A stretch of DNA of 64,000 nt from Polynucleobacter sp. KF022 (GCF_027924105.1 NZ_AP026972.1:1804547-1868546); one strand, 5' to 3'. Positions 29,367 to 37,849 are shown, counted from the first letter of the stretch. Numbers and translations: made by a program. The notes: generated from the sequence alone by a model not told the origin.

Positions 29367-30119
29367 ATGACTGAACGTATTGGGCTATTCGCCGATCTCC
29401 ATAGTAATTTAGAAGCCTTTGAAGCCTGTATGGCTCGTGCACAAGAGCTTGGAGTAACCCGAATGGTTTTCTTGGGCGACCTAGTTGGCTATAACGCCGA
29501 CCCTGCAGCGCTCATCGATCGAATTGCTGATCTTGTGGAGAAGAAGCAGGCCATAGCCATCCTTGGCAATCATGATGAAGCTGTTTTTAAGGACAGTCGA
29601 AGTCAAATGAACTCCAGCGCCAATGCTGCCATCGAGTGGACTAAGTCTCAGCTCAAGCCTAGTCACGTGGAGTTCTTAAAAAATCTACCGCTCATTATTC
29701 AAGAGGACGAAATTTGTTTTGTTCACGCCTCTGCACATAACCCTGCCGACTGGAATTACATTACCGATAGCATGAGCGCATGGCGGTGCGTACAAAACTC
29801 TGGAAAGAATTACACCTTTGTAGGCCACGCACATGAGCAGGCATTGTTTTATCAAAGCGCCGTTGGAAAACTCATTCGCTTTGCACCACATCCCGGCGAT
29901 GAAATTCCAGTACTTCACCATCGCCAGTGGGTAGGCGTTGTAGGCTCCCTTGGCCAGCCAAGAGATGGCAACCCTGAGGCCTGTTTTGCCATTTTCGAAC
30001 CTGATGCAGAAGTTCTCACTTTTCATCGCACACCCTATGATCACTTTACTGCTGCAGACAAAGTGCGTCGTGCCGGGCTGCCAGAAGACTTAGCAAATCG
30101 CCTTATTACGGGCAGGTAA
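29367..30119 (+). CDS. Calcineurin-like metallophosphoesterase
   Basis: Soluble phosphoesterase of 250 residues with the full metal-binding set: the first Asp-X-His in LFADLHSN, GDLVGYN, GNHDEAV (Asn-His pair), then VHASAH and GHAHEQ. It belongs to the group of diadenosine-tetraphosphatase-like or Ser/Thr phosphatase-like enzymes, but the substrate is not known. It ends six bases before the start of the kinase-Usp fusion gene, so the two should be made together; a kinase and phosphatase pair acting on the same target is possible but unproven. Confidence 0.85.
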   Translation: MTERIGLFADLHSNLEAFEACMARAQELGVTRMVFLGDLVGYNADPAALIDRIADLVEKKQAIAILGNHDEAVFKDSRSQMNSSANAAIEWTKSQLKPSHVEFLKNLPLIIQEDEICFVHASAHNPADWNYITDSMSAWRCVQNSGKNYTFVGHAHEQALFYQSAVGKLIRFAPHPGDEIPVLHHRQWVGVVGSLGQPRDGNPEACFAIFEPDAEVLTFHRTPYDHFTAADKVRRAGLPEDLANRLITGR

Positions 30120-30124
30120 ATCTA

Positions 30125-31543
30125 ATGGCAATTAATACTGATATTGAAGCAGTAGACGATATATTTCAAGAAGGCAAAGTAGTTGATGGATTTACCTTAG
30201 GCAAAGAAGTTCATCGTGGCGGAATGGCCAGCCTTTTTTCTGCAACCAAAGAAGGTATTGATGTTCCTATTCTGCTAAAGATACCACGCGTTGGTAGAGA
30301 TCAGCCTGTAGAAAGCTTGATTGGCTTTGAAACTGAACTCACCATCTTGCGCTCACTTAAAAGCCCATACGTTCCAAAGTATCTGGGCTCTGGCAATATG
30401 GCCACGCGTCCATATATTGCAATGGAATGGGTGGAAGGCAGGCCTCTTGAGGACTACATTAAAGAAGGTAAAGTTTTTACGATTGATGAAGTTGTCCGCA
30501 TTGGCGCAGATCTTGCGCAAGCAGTTCAATCACTGCACTCTCAAGATGCAATCCATCTTGATATTAAGCCTGAAAATATTTTGGTTGATGAGAAGGGCAA
30601 GTTAACCCTAATTGATTTTGGTTTGTCACATCATGCTCGCTATCCTGATTTGCTGGCCGAAGAAATGCGAAAAGGCGTTGGCTCTGCGCCCTATATCTCC
30701 CCCGAGCAAGTAGCTGGTATTCGCTCTGATGCACGTAGTGATATTTTTTCTATCGGTGTAATCATGTACGAGCTGCTGACTGGTGAACTACCATTTGGTA
30801 ATCCCCAATCAATGAGTGGCTTACGTCGAAGAATGTGGGCAGAGCCATTCCCACCAAGGGCAATTCGTAGAGAAATTCCTCGCTGGCTTCAAGAAGTTGT
30901 TTTAAGGTGCCTTGAACCTCGTGCCGCAGATCGCTACCAAAGTGCTGCGCGCTTGCGGCAAGTGCTGCGGGATCCCGAGGGCGTCACACTAACGGAGCGG
31001 GCTGACCGTGTTGAGCCACCTAGTTTTTGGCAAAACCTGAAGGGGATGTTTAAAGCTGCTGGCTATGAACCCTCCCCAAGTCCACGTCCGAGCATGGGGA
31101 ACTTTGACGCGCCCCTCATGATTGCGGCAATTGATACTCGCCAGTCAGATGAAGACTTACGAGAGCGTATGCAAATTACTGCAAAGAACCTTTTGCATGC
31201 CTATCCTGAAAGTCGATTAGTTTGCTTGAGCACCATTAACAGCACACCAACATTCGAAGGAAACCAAGAGAGTGAGACTGCCAGCGGTATTGTGCGCGGT
31301 CATTTAGTACAGCTAATGGATTGGGCTAAACCGCTAAAGCTTCCGCCAGAGAGAATTTCTTATCACGTACTAGAGGCTCTTGATCCAGCATCCCGAATTG
31401 TAGAATTCGCGAAAGACAATGATGCATCCCTCATTCTGATTGGAGCATCACATAAGCTGCCTAACAAGGTAACGCCATGGAGAACCTCTATGACTAAGAT
31501 TGTCGAAGAGGCGCCCTGTAGCGTTCATATTGTCAGGACTTGA
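30125..31543 (+). CDS. Serine/threonine protein kinase fused to a universal stress protein domain
   Basis: Two-domain cytosolic protein of 472 residues with no membrane segment. Residues about 17-285 form a Hanks-type kinase: glycine loop VHRGGMAS (reduced), ATP-site Lys52 in LLKIP, catalytic loop HLDIKPEN with Asp146, the DFG triad at Asp164, and GSAPYISPEQ in the activation segment. The usual HRD Arg is Leu, so it is a non-RD-like kinase. Residues about 329-472 form a UspA-type domain ending in VEEAPCSVHIV. The Usp nucleotide motif (GxxG, nine residues, G-S/T) is degenerate, so this domain may not bind ATP. It follows the phosphoesterase gene after five bases. Confidence 0.88.
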   Translation: MAINTDIEAVDDIFQEGKVVDGFTLGKEVHRGGMASLFSATKEGIDVPILLKIPRVGRDQPVESLIGFETELTILRSLKSPYVPKYLGSGNMATRPYIAMEWVEGRPLEDYIKEGKVFTIDEVVRIGADLAQAVQSLHSQDAIHLDIKPENILVDEKGKLTLIDFGLSHHARYPDLLAEEMRKGVGSAPYISPEQVAGIRSDARSDIFSIGVIMYELLTGELPFGNPQSMSGLRRRMWAEPFPPRAIRREIPRWLQEVVLRCLEPRAADRYQSAARLRQVLRDPEGVTLTERADRVEPPSFWQNLKGMFKAAGYEPSPSPRPSMGNFDAPLMIAAIDTRQSDEDLRERMQITAKNLLHAYPESRLVCLSTINSTPTFEGNQESETASGIVRGHLVQLMDWAKPLKLPPERISYHVLEALDPASRIVEFAKDNDASLILIGASHKLPNKVTPWRTSMTKIVEEAPCSVHIVRT

Positions 31544-31592
31544 TCTAGGCCCATCAAGTCCCTAAGGCTAGTAATTGACGGATAATGCGTAC

Positions 31593-32330
31593 ATGGAAGA
31601 AAAAGTACGCGTCTCAAAATTACTCTCTGAGCTAGGCCTGTGTTCACGTCGTGAAGCTGACTCATATATTGAGCAAGGTCTCGTAACGGTAGACGGTGAA
31701 GTAGTGAATGAGTTGGGTGTTCGTGCTTTTCGTCATCAAAAAATAGAGTTGCAATCTGGCGCCAAAGCGCAACAAGCTTCTCGCATTACCGTGATCCTTA
31801 ATAAACCTGTTGGTTACATATCTCACTACGATGATGAGCAAGAATATCAACCTGCAGCCTCTTTGATTACTCCAGAAAATTACTTTGCCAGCCCCCTAGA
31901 TAAAGGGAGAAATCCTCGCTTCAACACTAAAGGTCTAGCACCTGCCGGAAGATTGGATATCGACTCTACTGGCATGCTAGTTCTTACTCAAGATGGGCGT
32001 ATTGCCAAATTATTGATTGGCGAAAATAGTCCCATTGAAAAAGAATATTTAGTACGCGTTGAAGGAATGCTTTCTTTTGAAGATTTAGATCGCCTAAGAC
32101 ATGGTCTCTCGCTTGATGGAGTAGCACTAAAGCCCGCACAAGTAAGCTGGCAAAATGAAGATCAGCTTCGCTTTGTATTGCGCGAAGGACGCAAGCGCCA
32201 AATACGTCGGATGTGTGAGATGGTGGGCCTCAAAGTGTTGGGTCTCAAACGCGTCAGAATGGGTCGTATCTCACTAGGCCCACTGCCGCCAGGTCAATGG
32301 CGATATGTAAGGCCTGAAGAGCAATTCTGA
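31593..32330 (+). CDS. RsuA/RluB/RluE/RluF-family rRNA pseudouridine synthase
   Basis: Converts a specific uridine of rRNA to pseudouridine. An N-terminal S4 RNA-binding domain (VRVSKLLSELGLCSRREAD) precedes the catalytic domain with the motif AGRLDIDSTGMLVLT, whose Asp is the nucleophile, and the C-terminal REGRKRQIRRMCE block. The insertion between the domains and the LDIDSTG form point towards the RluF-like branch, but which uridine is modified cannot be decided. The ATG at 31593 is preferred to a TTG six codons upstream, because it puts the S4 domain at the N-terminus. Confidence 0.88.
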   Translation: MEEKVRVSKLLSELGLCSRREADSYIEQGLVTVDGEVVNELGVRAFRHQKIELQSGAKAQQASRITVILNKPVGYISHYDDEQEYQPAASLITPENYFASPLDKGRNPRFNTKGLAPAGRLDIDSTGMLVLTQDGRIAKLLIGENSPIEKEYLVRVEGMLSFEDLDRLRHGLSLDGVALKPAQVSWQNEDQLRFVLREGRKRQIRRMCEMVGLKVLGLKRVRMGRISLGPLPPGQWRYVRPEEQF

Positions 32331-32351
32331 AGCGGCTCGCCCGCTTATAAT
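32325..32351 (+). promoter_or_regulatory. Predicted prfC promoter
   Basis: A perfect -10 box TATAAT lies at 32346-32351 with a weak -35 (TTCTGA at 32325-32330, spacing 15). Transcription would begin near 32358 and give a leader of only about 24 bases to the proposed AUU start. The -35 match is poor, so only the -10 is well supported. Confidence 0.45.
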
Positions 32352-32381
32352 TGCGTCCAAACTGATATTAAGTAGCGCAAA

Positions 32382-34016
32382 ATTACCATCGAAACTTCCA
32401 CCTCCAGCACGCCAGGCGCAGAAGTACTTAGACGTCGCAGCTTTGCCATCATCTCTCACCCAGATGCCGGCAAAACTACGCTTACTGAAAAACTATTGCT
32501 ATACGCGGGCGCCATTCAAATTGCTGGCAGTGTGAAAGCCCGTAAAGCAAGCCGCCATGCAACCTCCGACTGGATGGAGATTGAAAAACAACGGGGTATC
32601 TCTGTAGCAAGCTCGGTAATGCAAATGGAATACCGCGATTGCATCATTAACTTACTAGATACGCCGGGCCACCAAGATTTCTCCGAAGATACCTACCGAG
32701 TATTAACTGCCGTTGACTCGGCTCTGATGGTGATTGATGCTGCCAATGGTGTCGAATCCCAAACATTGCGCTTGCTTGAAGTCTGCCGCGCACGTAATAC
32801 GCCTATTGTCACCTTCATCAACAAGATGGATCGTGAAGTAAAGCCGCCAATGGAACTCATGGACGAGATCGAAACCGCTCTCGGTATTGAAGTGGTTCCA
32901 TTTACTTGGCCAGTCGGCATGGGCAAATCCTTTGCGGGAGTTATCGACATTGCCAATATGCGGATGCGAATGTTCAAAGCAGGCGAAGATCGCGTAACCG
33001 AAGACTCACATGCGGTAGTTGATGTAAATGATCCAGCACTGAAAGAACGTCTAGGCACGGACTTAGAAAATGCCCTGGCTGAGGTAGAGCTAATTAAAGA
33101 GGCGATGCCTGCCTTTGATCTCGAGGCCTTTCTAGCTGGTCGTCAATCGCCTGTTTTCTTTGGCTCGGCAATCAACAACTTCGGCGTACGTGAGATTCTG
33201 AATACATTAGTTGAGCTAGCGCCATCACCAGGTTCACGCAAAGCGCTACAACGTGAAGTCAGCCCTGCAGAAAATAAATTCTCGGCGGTCGTCTTCAAGA
33301 TTCAGGCCAACATGGATCCAGCGCATCGCGACCGAGTGGCATTTTTAAGAATCTGCTCTGGTCATTTTCAGCGAGGCATGAAACTCAAGATTTGTCGTAA
33401 TGGCAAAGAGGTACGCACAAACAATGCGCTTTCCTTCTTATCGCAAAGGCGCGATATTTTGGACGAAGCTTTTCCAGGCGATATCATTGGTCTGCCCAAT
33501 CATGGATTACTTCGCCTTGGTGACACCTTAACTGAAGGGGAGCAATTACAGTTCACCGGCCTGCCATTTTTTGCACCAGAGATTTTCCGCATGGTTGAGT
33601 CTGCAGATCCATTACGCTCAAAACAATTACGCACTGGACTAATGCAATTAGGTGAAGAGGGCGCTATTCAGGTCTTTAGGCCACTGGCTGGTGGCACCAT
33701 GTTGTTGGGCGCATTTGGTCAACTCCAGTTCGAAGTAGTAAGCCACCGTCTGCAAACAGAATATGGCGCAGAGGTACGTCTATTGCCTGCCCGCTATAGC
33801 TTGGCCCGCTGGGTTAGCTCTGATGACCCTGTAGCGCTGAAAAAATTTACCCAAGAAAACATTCACCGCATGGCAGAAGATGTCGTAGGCGCATCCGTTT
33901 TCCTGGCATCACATAAATCAGAATTAGATGTCGCTCAACAGCGCTGGGAATCAATTCAATTCCACGCCCTGAGAGAGCATGCTGGCCTAATTTATCAATC
34001 AGATTTAGCTGGCTAA
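32382..34016 (+). CDS. prfC: Peptide chain release factor 3, with apparent AUU start codon
   Basis: GTPase that removes RF1/RF2 from the ribosome after peptide release. G-domain motifs are SHPDAGKTT (G1), DTPGHQD (G3) and NKMDRE (G4), with an EF-G/RF3-type domain II and III after. The first standard start codon in this frame is TTG at 32496, but that would delete the P-loop, which is encoded in frame at about 32453-32479. The frame is closed by a TAG at 32373. Between TAG and the P-loop the only start-like codons are ATT at 32382 and ATC at 32388. ATT gives 544 residues beginning Met-Thr-Ile-Glu-Thr, close to the usual RF3 length (about 530). No strong ribosome site is seen. Confidence 0.9.
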   Translation: MTIETSTSSTPGAEVLRRRSFAIISHPDAGKTTLTEKLLLYAGAIQIAGSVKARKASRHATSDWMEIEKQRGISVASSVMQMEYRDCIINLLDTPGHQDFSEDTYRVLTAVDSALMVIDAANGVESQTLRLLEVCRARNTPIVTFINKMDREVKPPMELMDEIETALGIEVVPFTWPVGMGKSFAGVIDIANMRMRMFKAGEDRVTEDSHAVVDVNDPALKERLGTDLENALAEVELIKEAMPAFDLEAFLAGRQSPVFFGSAINNFGVREILNTLVELAPSPGSRKALQREVSPAENKFSAVVFKIQANMDPAHRDRVAFLRICSGHFQRGMKLKICRNGKEVRTNNALSFLSQRRDILDEAFPGDIIGLPNHGLLRLGDTLTEGEQLQFTGLPFFAPEIFRMVESADPLRSKQLRTGLMQLGEEGAIQVFRPLAGGTMLLGAFGQLQFEVVSHRLQTEYGAEVRLLPARYSLARWVSSDDPVALKKFTQENIHRMAEDVVGASVFLASHKSELDVAQQRWESIQFHALREHAGLIYQSDLAG

Positions 34017-34038
34017 TTTACCCGCCGCTCTAAGCAAT

Positions 34039-34284
34039 CTAACGCGGCATCTTGCAATCAAATACGGCGACCAATGGAGTATCACTACTCCGAAATGAGG
34101 CGATCTTGCCGTATTGCTGGCAATAAGCATTTGCCTTATTAGTTAACTGTTCAATGGATTCGCCACTGCTATTTAAAAAAGTCACGTGATTGGCGTCTGA
34201 CGCATCGGTGTATACCGCGGCACATGAGGATAAAAGAAAAATGCTGCTAATGCATACGACTAAATACCTTGCTCGAATATTCAT
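34039..34284 (-). CDS. Small lipoprotein of unknown function
   Basis: An 81-residue protein with a signal peptide and lipobox LLSSC (Cys at about residue 21), so it is predicted to be lipidated. The mature part has two further cysteines (YCQQYG and VFDCKM) that could form a disulphide. No family was recognised. Its ATG follows the stop of the DUF2798 gene directly (TAAATG), so the two are translationally coupled. Confidence 0.75.
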   Translation of the reverse strand: MNIRARYLVVCISSIFLLSSCAAVYTDASDANHVTFLNSSGESIEQLTNKANAYCQQYGKIASFRSSDTPLVAVFDCKMPR

Positions 34285-34542
34285 TTAATTATCCTTGTGG
34301 CCATCATTTTTCTTACGCGAGCCTAAGCCCTGAATAATTTTCTCGCTTAACCTGCTTGCAAGAGGTTTATAAATTAGTATGCAGACAATTGCCACTGGAT
34401 ACGCCACTACCCATACCTCAAGCCATAACCAAAAGAAATTTTCTGCAGGGCCTACTCTGACAAATGTAGTTGCAAGCGTAATGCTCAGAGACATTAAGAA
34501 GCCCATTACAAGGGCAAAAACTAAACTGGGTAAATTCATCAT
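34285..34542 (-). CDS. DUF2798-type small membrane protein
   Basis: An 85-residue protein with two hydrophobic segments (about 6-28 and 40-62) and a charged, Lys-rich C-terminal tail. The layout and the blocks FALVMGFLMSLSI and WLEVWVVAYPVAI fit the DUF2798 family of unknown function. Upstream partner of the small lipoprotein with no base between stop and start. Confidence 0.75.
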   Translation of the reverse strand: MMNLPSLVFALVMGFLMSLSITLATTFVRVGPAENFFWLWLEVWVVAYPVAIVCILIYKPLASRLSEKIIQGLGSRKKNDGHKDN

Positions 34543-34615
34543 GGTTACATCATAGCTTCTGCAGGTGTTAACTGTTATTCTGGACTGTGATCACTATTGT
34601 GCGCCCTAGATAGGG

Positions 34616-34643
34616 GAATCTCTTGAGCAAGCCTTTGAGATTC
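34616..34643 (+). promoter_or_regulatory. Inverted repeat in the leader of the 60-residue basic protein
   Basis: GAATCTC and GAGATTC are exact complements separated by 14 bases, 25 bases before the start at 34669. It could be a leader hairpin or an operator. Only the pairing is seen; function is unknown. Confidence 0.35.
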
Positions 34644-34668
34644 ATCATTCCATTACTCTAGGAAATTT

Positions 34669-34851
34669 ATGGCTGTAGGCCAAAACCAAAGAACCAGAAA
34701 AAACGACTCTATGCTTACCAAAACTGGTAAAGCGCGTTTAGGGCCCCTTAACACAGCGCAGCTTACTAAATTATTAGAAGCAAGCACAAAACCAAAAGAG
34801 AAAAGCAAAATATTGCGAGCACTTAGCAAACATAAAGTTGTTGCTGCATAA
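34669..34851 (+). CDS. Small basic protein of unknown function
   Basis: A 60-residue, Lys/Arg-rich protein without a signal peptide or membrane segment. The motif-like parts are RTRKNDSMLTKTG and LGPLNTAQLTKLLE. I do not recognise a family. Expression signals are good: AGGA six bases before the ATG, and a strong terminator that begins two bases after the stop, so it is a monocistronic gene. The composition resembles a nucleic-acid-binding or ribosome-associated small protein, which is inference only. Confidence 0.75.
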   Translation: MAVGQNQRTRKNDSMLTKTGKARLGPLNTAQLTKLLEASTKPKEKSKILRALSKHKVVAA

Positions 34852-34853
34852 TT

Positions 34854-34879
34854 AAAAAGCCCCGTTACTGGGGCTTTTT
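34854..34879. terminator. Bidirectional intrinsic terminator
   Basis: AAAAAGCCCC and GGGGCTTTTT form a ten-base-pair stem around GTTACT. It ends the small basic protein gene on the plus strand and can also end the convergent EamA-family gene on the minus strand. Confidence 0.9.
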
Positions 34880-34917
34880 AATTACAGCGCTATATAAAAG
34901 TGAGAAACAAAAATTGA

Positions 34918-35793
34918 CTAGACTCTTCTCACCAACATTCTTTTACCGAGTATTACTGTAGACACTACCAAAACTGCGAAGATTAAGTTCATTGCTGTGA
35001 GTGAATCGCCAAGCAAAATGCTGGCTGCCACTAGAGTGCAGAATGGCTGGACTAACTGGACCTGACTTACTCTTGCAATGCCACCAATCGCAAGGCCCTC
35101 ATACCAAAAGAAAAAGCCAAGAAACATCGAGAAGATGCTGAGATACATAAAACTGATCCATGCTACGGCACCTGCATCAATATATTCTGGGCTATAGGTC
35201 AGCCAAGCCATCACTAAATTGATGGGTAATGAGATTACCAATGCCCATGAAATAACTGTGCGAGGATTTATCTTTCTTGAAAGCTCGCCGCCCTCTACAT
35301 AACCAACACATGCACTGATGCCGCCCAAGACCAAAAGGCCATCAATATAAGTAAAGCTGCCTGAGCTCTTGAGCAATGCATATAAAACAACTAGGCCAGC
35401 GCCCAGTAGAGATACCAGCCAAAAACCCAATGAAGGTCGCTCTTTAAAGCGCAGCACCCCAATTACCGTTGTAGCAAGTGGCATCATTCCCAAAATAACA
35501 GCCCCATGAGATGAAGAGCCATGGGCCATTGCTACAGTGGTAAAAATAGGAAACCCAAATACAACGCCTAGGGCTATCACTACAAACTTTGTAAGTTCGA
35601 CTTGGGTCGGCATGCCTTCTTTTTTATAGGCAAGATATGCTAGCGCGACTAAGCCTGCCAAGCTTGCTCTTCCAAAAGCAATGAAATAAGGGTTAAAACT
35701 TAAAACAGCAATTTTGCTAACCGGCAGCGTTAAGCTAAAGATCAGAATACCTATAAAGCCAATCAACATTCCCTTGGTTTCTTTGCTCACCAT
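34918..35793 (-). CDS. EamA-family (DMT) transporter
   Basis: Inner-membrane protein of 291 residues with about ten hydrophobic segments in two EamA repeats, the drug/metabolite transporter layout. The substrate is not known. The ATG at 35793 has AAAAAGGG just upstream and is preferred to a TTG seven codons earlier. It is divergent from the MOSC gene. Confidence 0.85.
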   Translation of the reverse strand: MVSKETKGMLIGFIGILIFSLTLPVSKIAVLSFNPYFIAFGRASLAGLVALAYLAYKKEGMPTQVELTKFVVIALGVVFGFPIFTTVAMAHGSSSHGAVILGMMPLATTVIGVLRFKERPSLGFWLVSLLGAGLVVLYALLKSSGSFTYIDGLLVLGGISACVGYVEGGELSRKINPRTVISWALVISLPINLVMAWLTYSPEYIDAGAVAWISFMYLSIFSMFLGFFFWYEGLAIGGIARVSQVQLVQPFCTLVAASILLGDSLTAMNLIFAVLVVSTVILGKRMLVRRV

Positions 35794-35865
35794 CACCCTT
35801 TTTCTTGTGTTCAATTGATTGTATTAACAATCTCCCATGAGGGCTGTAATATTCAATGACTAACC

Positions 35866-36372
35866 ATGAAATTGAATGCCCATATAACAGCCATTTATAT
35901 TGCGACTGCAGCAGGTACGCATATGAAGCAGATGAACTCCGCCAAAATAATCGCTGGCATGGGCATTAAGGGTGACCGCTATGCTTTGGGCGCAGGGGCT
36001 TACTCCGCAAGCAAGCCTACCAAGGTGCGTCACATTAGCTTAATTAGCCTATCGGGAATTGAGACGGCAAATGACTGGCTAAAGGCCGGTGATGAGCCCA
36101 GCTTTCATGGTGCTGAAACACGTCGCAATGTCGTACTCAAGGGGATCACTGCAGATGAGCTCAATGACTTCGTAGGGCAACGATTTCAGCTGGGTAGCAT
36201 TCAGCTGTTGGGCACAGAACTTTGCACGCCATGCGAAAGACCCGCCCAACTGCTCGGCAGACCAAGCTTTATGGAAGCATTTGAAGGGCGTGGCGGTATC
36301 CGAGCTGAAGTCCTAAGCTCAGGGGTTTTAACCATTGGTGATCAGCTATCTATAGAAAATGAAAATGATTGA
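35866..36372 (+). CDS. MOSC domain protein
   Basis: A 168-residue MOSC (molybdenum cofactor sulfurase C-terminal) domain protein. Family blocks are KGDRYALG near the N-terminus, HGAETRRNVVLKG in the middle and the conserved Cys region ELCTPCERPAQLL. MOSC proteins are thought to carry sulphur to molybdenum-type or other cofactors. It overlaps the following GNAT gene by 14 bases, so the two are probably coupled. No molybdoenzyme is in the window. Confidence 0.85.
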   Translation: MKLNAHITAIYIATAAGTHMKQMNSAKIIAGMGIKGDRYALGAGAYSASKPTKVRHISLISLSGIETANDWLKAGDEPSFHGAETRRNVVLKGITADELNDFVGQRFQLGSIQLLGTELCTPCERPAQLLGRPSFMEAFEGRGGIRAEVLSSGVLTIGDQLSIENEND

Positions 36373-36763
36373 ATACCGCGACGATGCCATCATCACCGCT
36401 CAGCAAGCAATAGACCTCTACAAACGCTCTACGCTTGGAGAACGACGCCCCATTCATAACGTACAAACCTTTGAGGCCATGATCAAAAATGCTAATCTCA
36501 CGATTACCGCTTGGGATGGTGAAGTATTAGTAGGCATTTCTAGATTATTAACTGACTTTGCCTATGTTGCCTATCTGGCAGACCTAGCGGTTGATCAGCA
36601 ATATCAACGCTCTGGAATTGGTAAGCAACTCATTGAAGAAACCAAATCTCGACTAGGCCCTGAATGCATGATCGTGCTTCTCGCTGCGCCTAAGGCAAAT
36701 GAATACTATGGGCATATTGGCTTTGAGCACAATCCACGCGCCTGGACTCTAAAAAATAATTAA
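36359..36763 (+). CDS. GNAT-family N-acetyltransferase
   Basis: A 134-residue acetyltransferase with the acetyl-CoA pyrophosphate-binding motif QRSGIGKQL (Q/R-X-X-G-X-G) and a C-terminal YYGHIGFEH segment typical of small GNAT enzymes. Substrate unknown. It starts inside the end of the MOSC gene, and a histidine phosphatase gene follows after 17 bases. Confidence 0.85.
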   Translation: MKMIEYRDDAIITAQQAIDLYKRSTLGERRPIHNVQTFEAMIKNANLTITAWDGEVLVGISRLLTDFAYVAYLADLAVDQQYQRSGIGKQLIEETKSRLGPECMIVLLAAPKANEYYGHIGFEHNPRAWTLKNN

Positions 36764-36780
36764 GTCTTTATGATGGCTGC

Positions 36781-37425
36781 ATGACTACTACTCGTTTTTG
36801 TTTGGTGCGTCACGGTGAAACGGATTGGAACGCCGCACGTCGCCTACAAGGCCACACCGATATAAGCCTAAATGCTCGAGGACTTGCTCAAGCAGAGCAA
36901 ATGGCTCATGCTCTTAAAAAAATTAATCTTGCATTTGATGTTTTATATACCAGCGATCTTGAGCGGGCAGCTAAAACCGCAAAAGCAATTGAGCAACTGT
37001 TTAGCACAACCGCAATTACCAATGCAGCGCTCAGGGAGCGGCATCTTGGTGCGCTACAAGGACTCACTACTGATGAAGCGCCGCAGATTGAACCAGAGCT
37101 TTGGAAATCGCATATCAGCAGAAATATTGCCGAAGAATTACGTGGCGGAGAAAGCATTCAGCAATTTGCTAATCGCATCAACACTGCGCTTGAGGAAATT
37201 CGCGTCCAGCATATCGGTAAAACGATTTTGTTGGTAAGCCATGGTGGGGCGTTAGATATGATGTACCGTATCGCAAGCAATCAAGCGCTAGAGGCCGAAA
37301 AGGCCGTTGCAGTGCCCAACGCTTCCCTCAACTGGATCAGCCATAACGGATTGGATTGGAAGGTAGATGCCTGGGCCCAAACTGGCCACCTGGAAGATTT
37401 AGCCCTGGATAATTTGGATCTATAA
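36781..37425 (+). CDS. Histidine phosphatase (phosphoglycerate mutase-like) family protein
   Basis: A 214-residue cytosolic phosphatase with the catalytic LVRHGETDWN motif at the N-terminus and the second histidine in LVSHGGALD. The length and the RLQGHTDISLN block resemble GpmB/CobC-type enzymes, which act as small-molecule phosphatases rather than glycolytic mutases. Substrate unknown. A long stem terminator follows. Confidence 0.87.
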   Translation: MTTTRFCLVRHGETDWNAARRLQGHTDISLNARGLAQAEQMAHALKKINLAFDVLYTSDLERAAKTAKAIEQLFSTTAITNAALRERHLGALQGLTTDEAPQIEPELWKSHISRNIAEELRGGESIQQFANRINTALEEIRVQHIGKTILLVSHGGALDMMYRIASNQALEAEKAVAVPNASLNWISHNGLDWKVDAWAQTGHLEDLALDNLDL

Positions 37426-37442
37426 AAATCTAAAGATTCAGT

Positions 37443-37478
37443 AAATAAATAAGCCACCGAAAGGTGGCTTATTTATTT
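37443..37478. terminator. Bidirectional intrinsic terminator (16-bp stem)
   Basis: A perfect 16-base-pair stem centred on GCCACC-GAAA-GGTGGC with AT-rich flanks AAATAAAT and ATTTATTT. It serves the phosphatase gene on the plus strand and the 63-residue ORF on the minus strand. Confidence 0.88.
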
Positions 37479-37483
37479 TTCAA

Positions 37484-37675
37484 TTACTTAGCAGCGTGCA
37501 GTTTATTTTGATCTGATGCACAAAAATCAACGATCACATCAGCAAAACTTAAGTAACGAGAATTACTTTTTCTAAAGCGATCAATTTCCGCAGCTAGTGG
37601 CGAGGATGCGCCCTTAAAGCCAGCATCTTCGTAACCAGGGTGATAAGGAGCCTCTTCAACAAATTTATTAGTCAT
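37484..37675 (-). CDS. 63-residue protein downstream of the glycine riboswitch
   Basis: Short soluble protein with no signal peptide, no membrane segment and no family I recognise. Features are an acidic, aromatic N-terminus (VEEAPYHPGYEDAGF) and one Cys. The ATG at 37675 has AAGG about eight bases upstream. It is the only reading frame behind the tandem glycine riboswitch on the minus strand and ends just before a strong terminator, so riboswitch and ORF seem to form one short transcript. It may be a genuine small glycine-controlled gene, or a frame that moved in when a gcv gene was lost. Confidence 0.6.
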   Translation of the reverse strand: MTNKFVEEAPYHPGYEDAGFKGASSPLAAEIDRFRKSNSRYLSFADVIVDFCASDQNKLHAAK

Positions 37676-37741
37676 ACATTTACCTTAATAAGTTAGCGCC
37701 CAAAATCAAAGTCGATATTGGGAAATACAGATGAATTCAAA

Positions 37742-37755
37742 GCCGCATTTGCGGC
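37742..37755 (-). terminator. Possible attenuator hairpin between glycine riboswitch and ORF
   Basis: GCCGCA and TGCGGC flank two bases and on the minus strand are followed by TTTGAATT. The stem is short and the T-run poor, so it is only a weak candidate for the switching terminator of the riboswitch. Confidence 0.3.
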
Positions 37756-37849
37756 ACGATAAAAATTCGTGAACTATTCAATCTGAATATGCATAGAGAC
37801 TCTCCCAAAGCAGTCCACCACACGAGCTAATGCCGCGCTGATGGATGCC

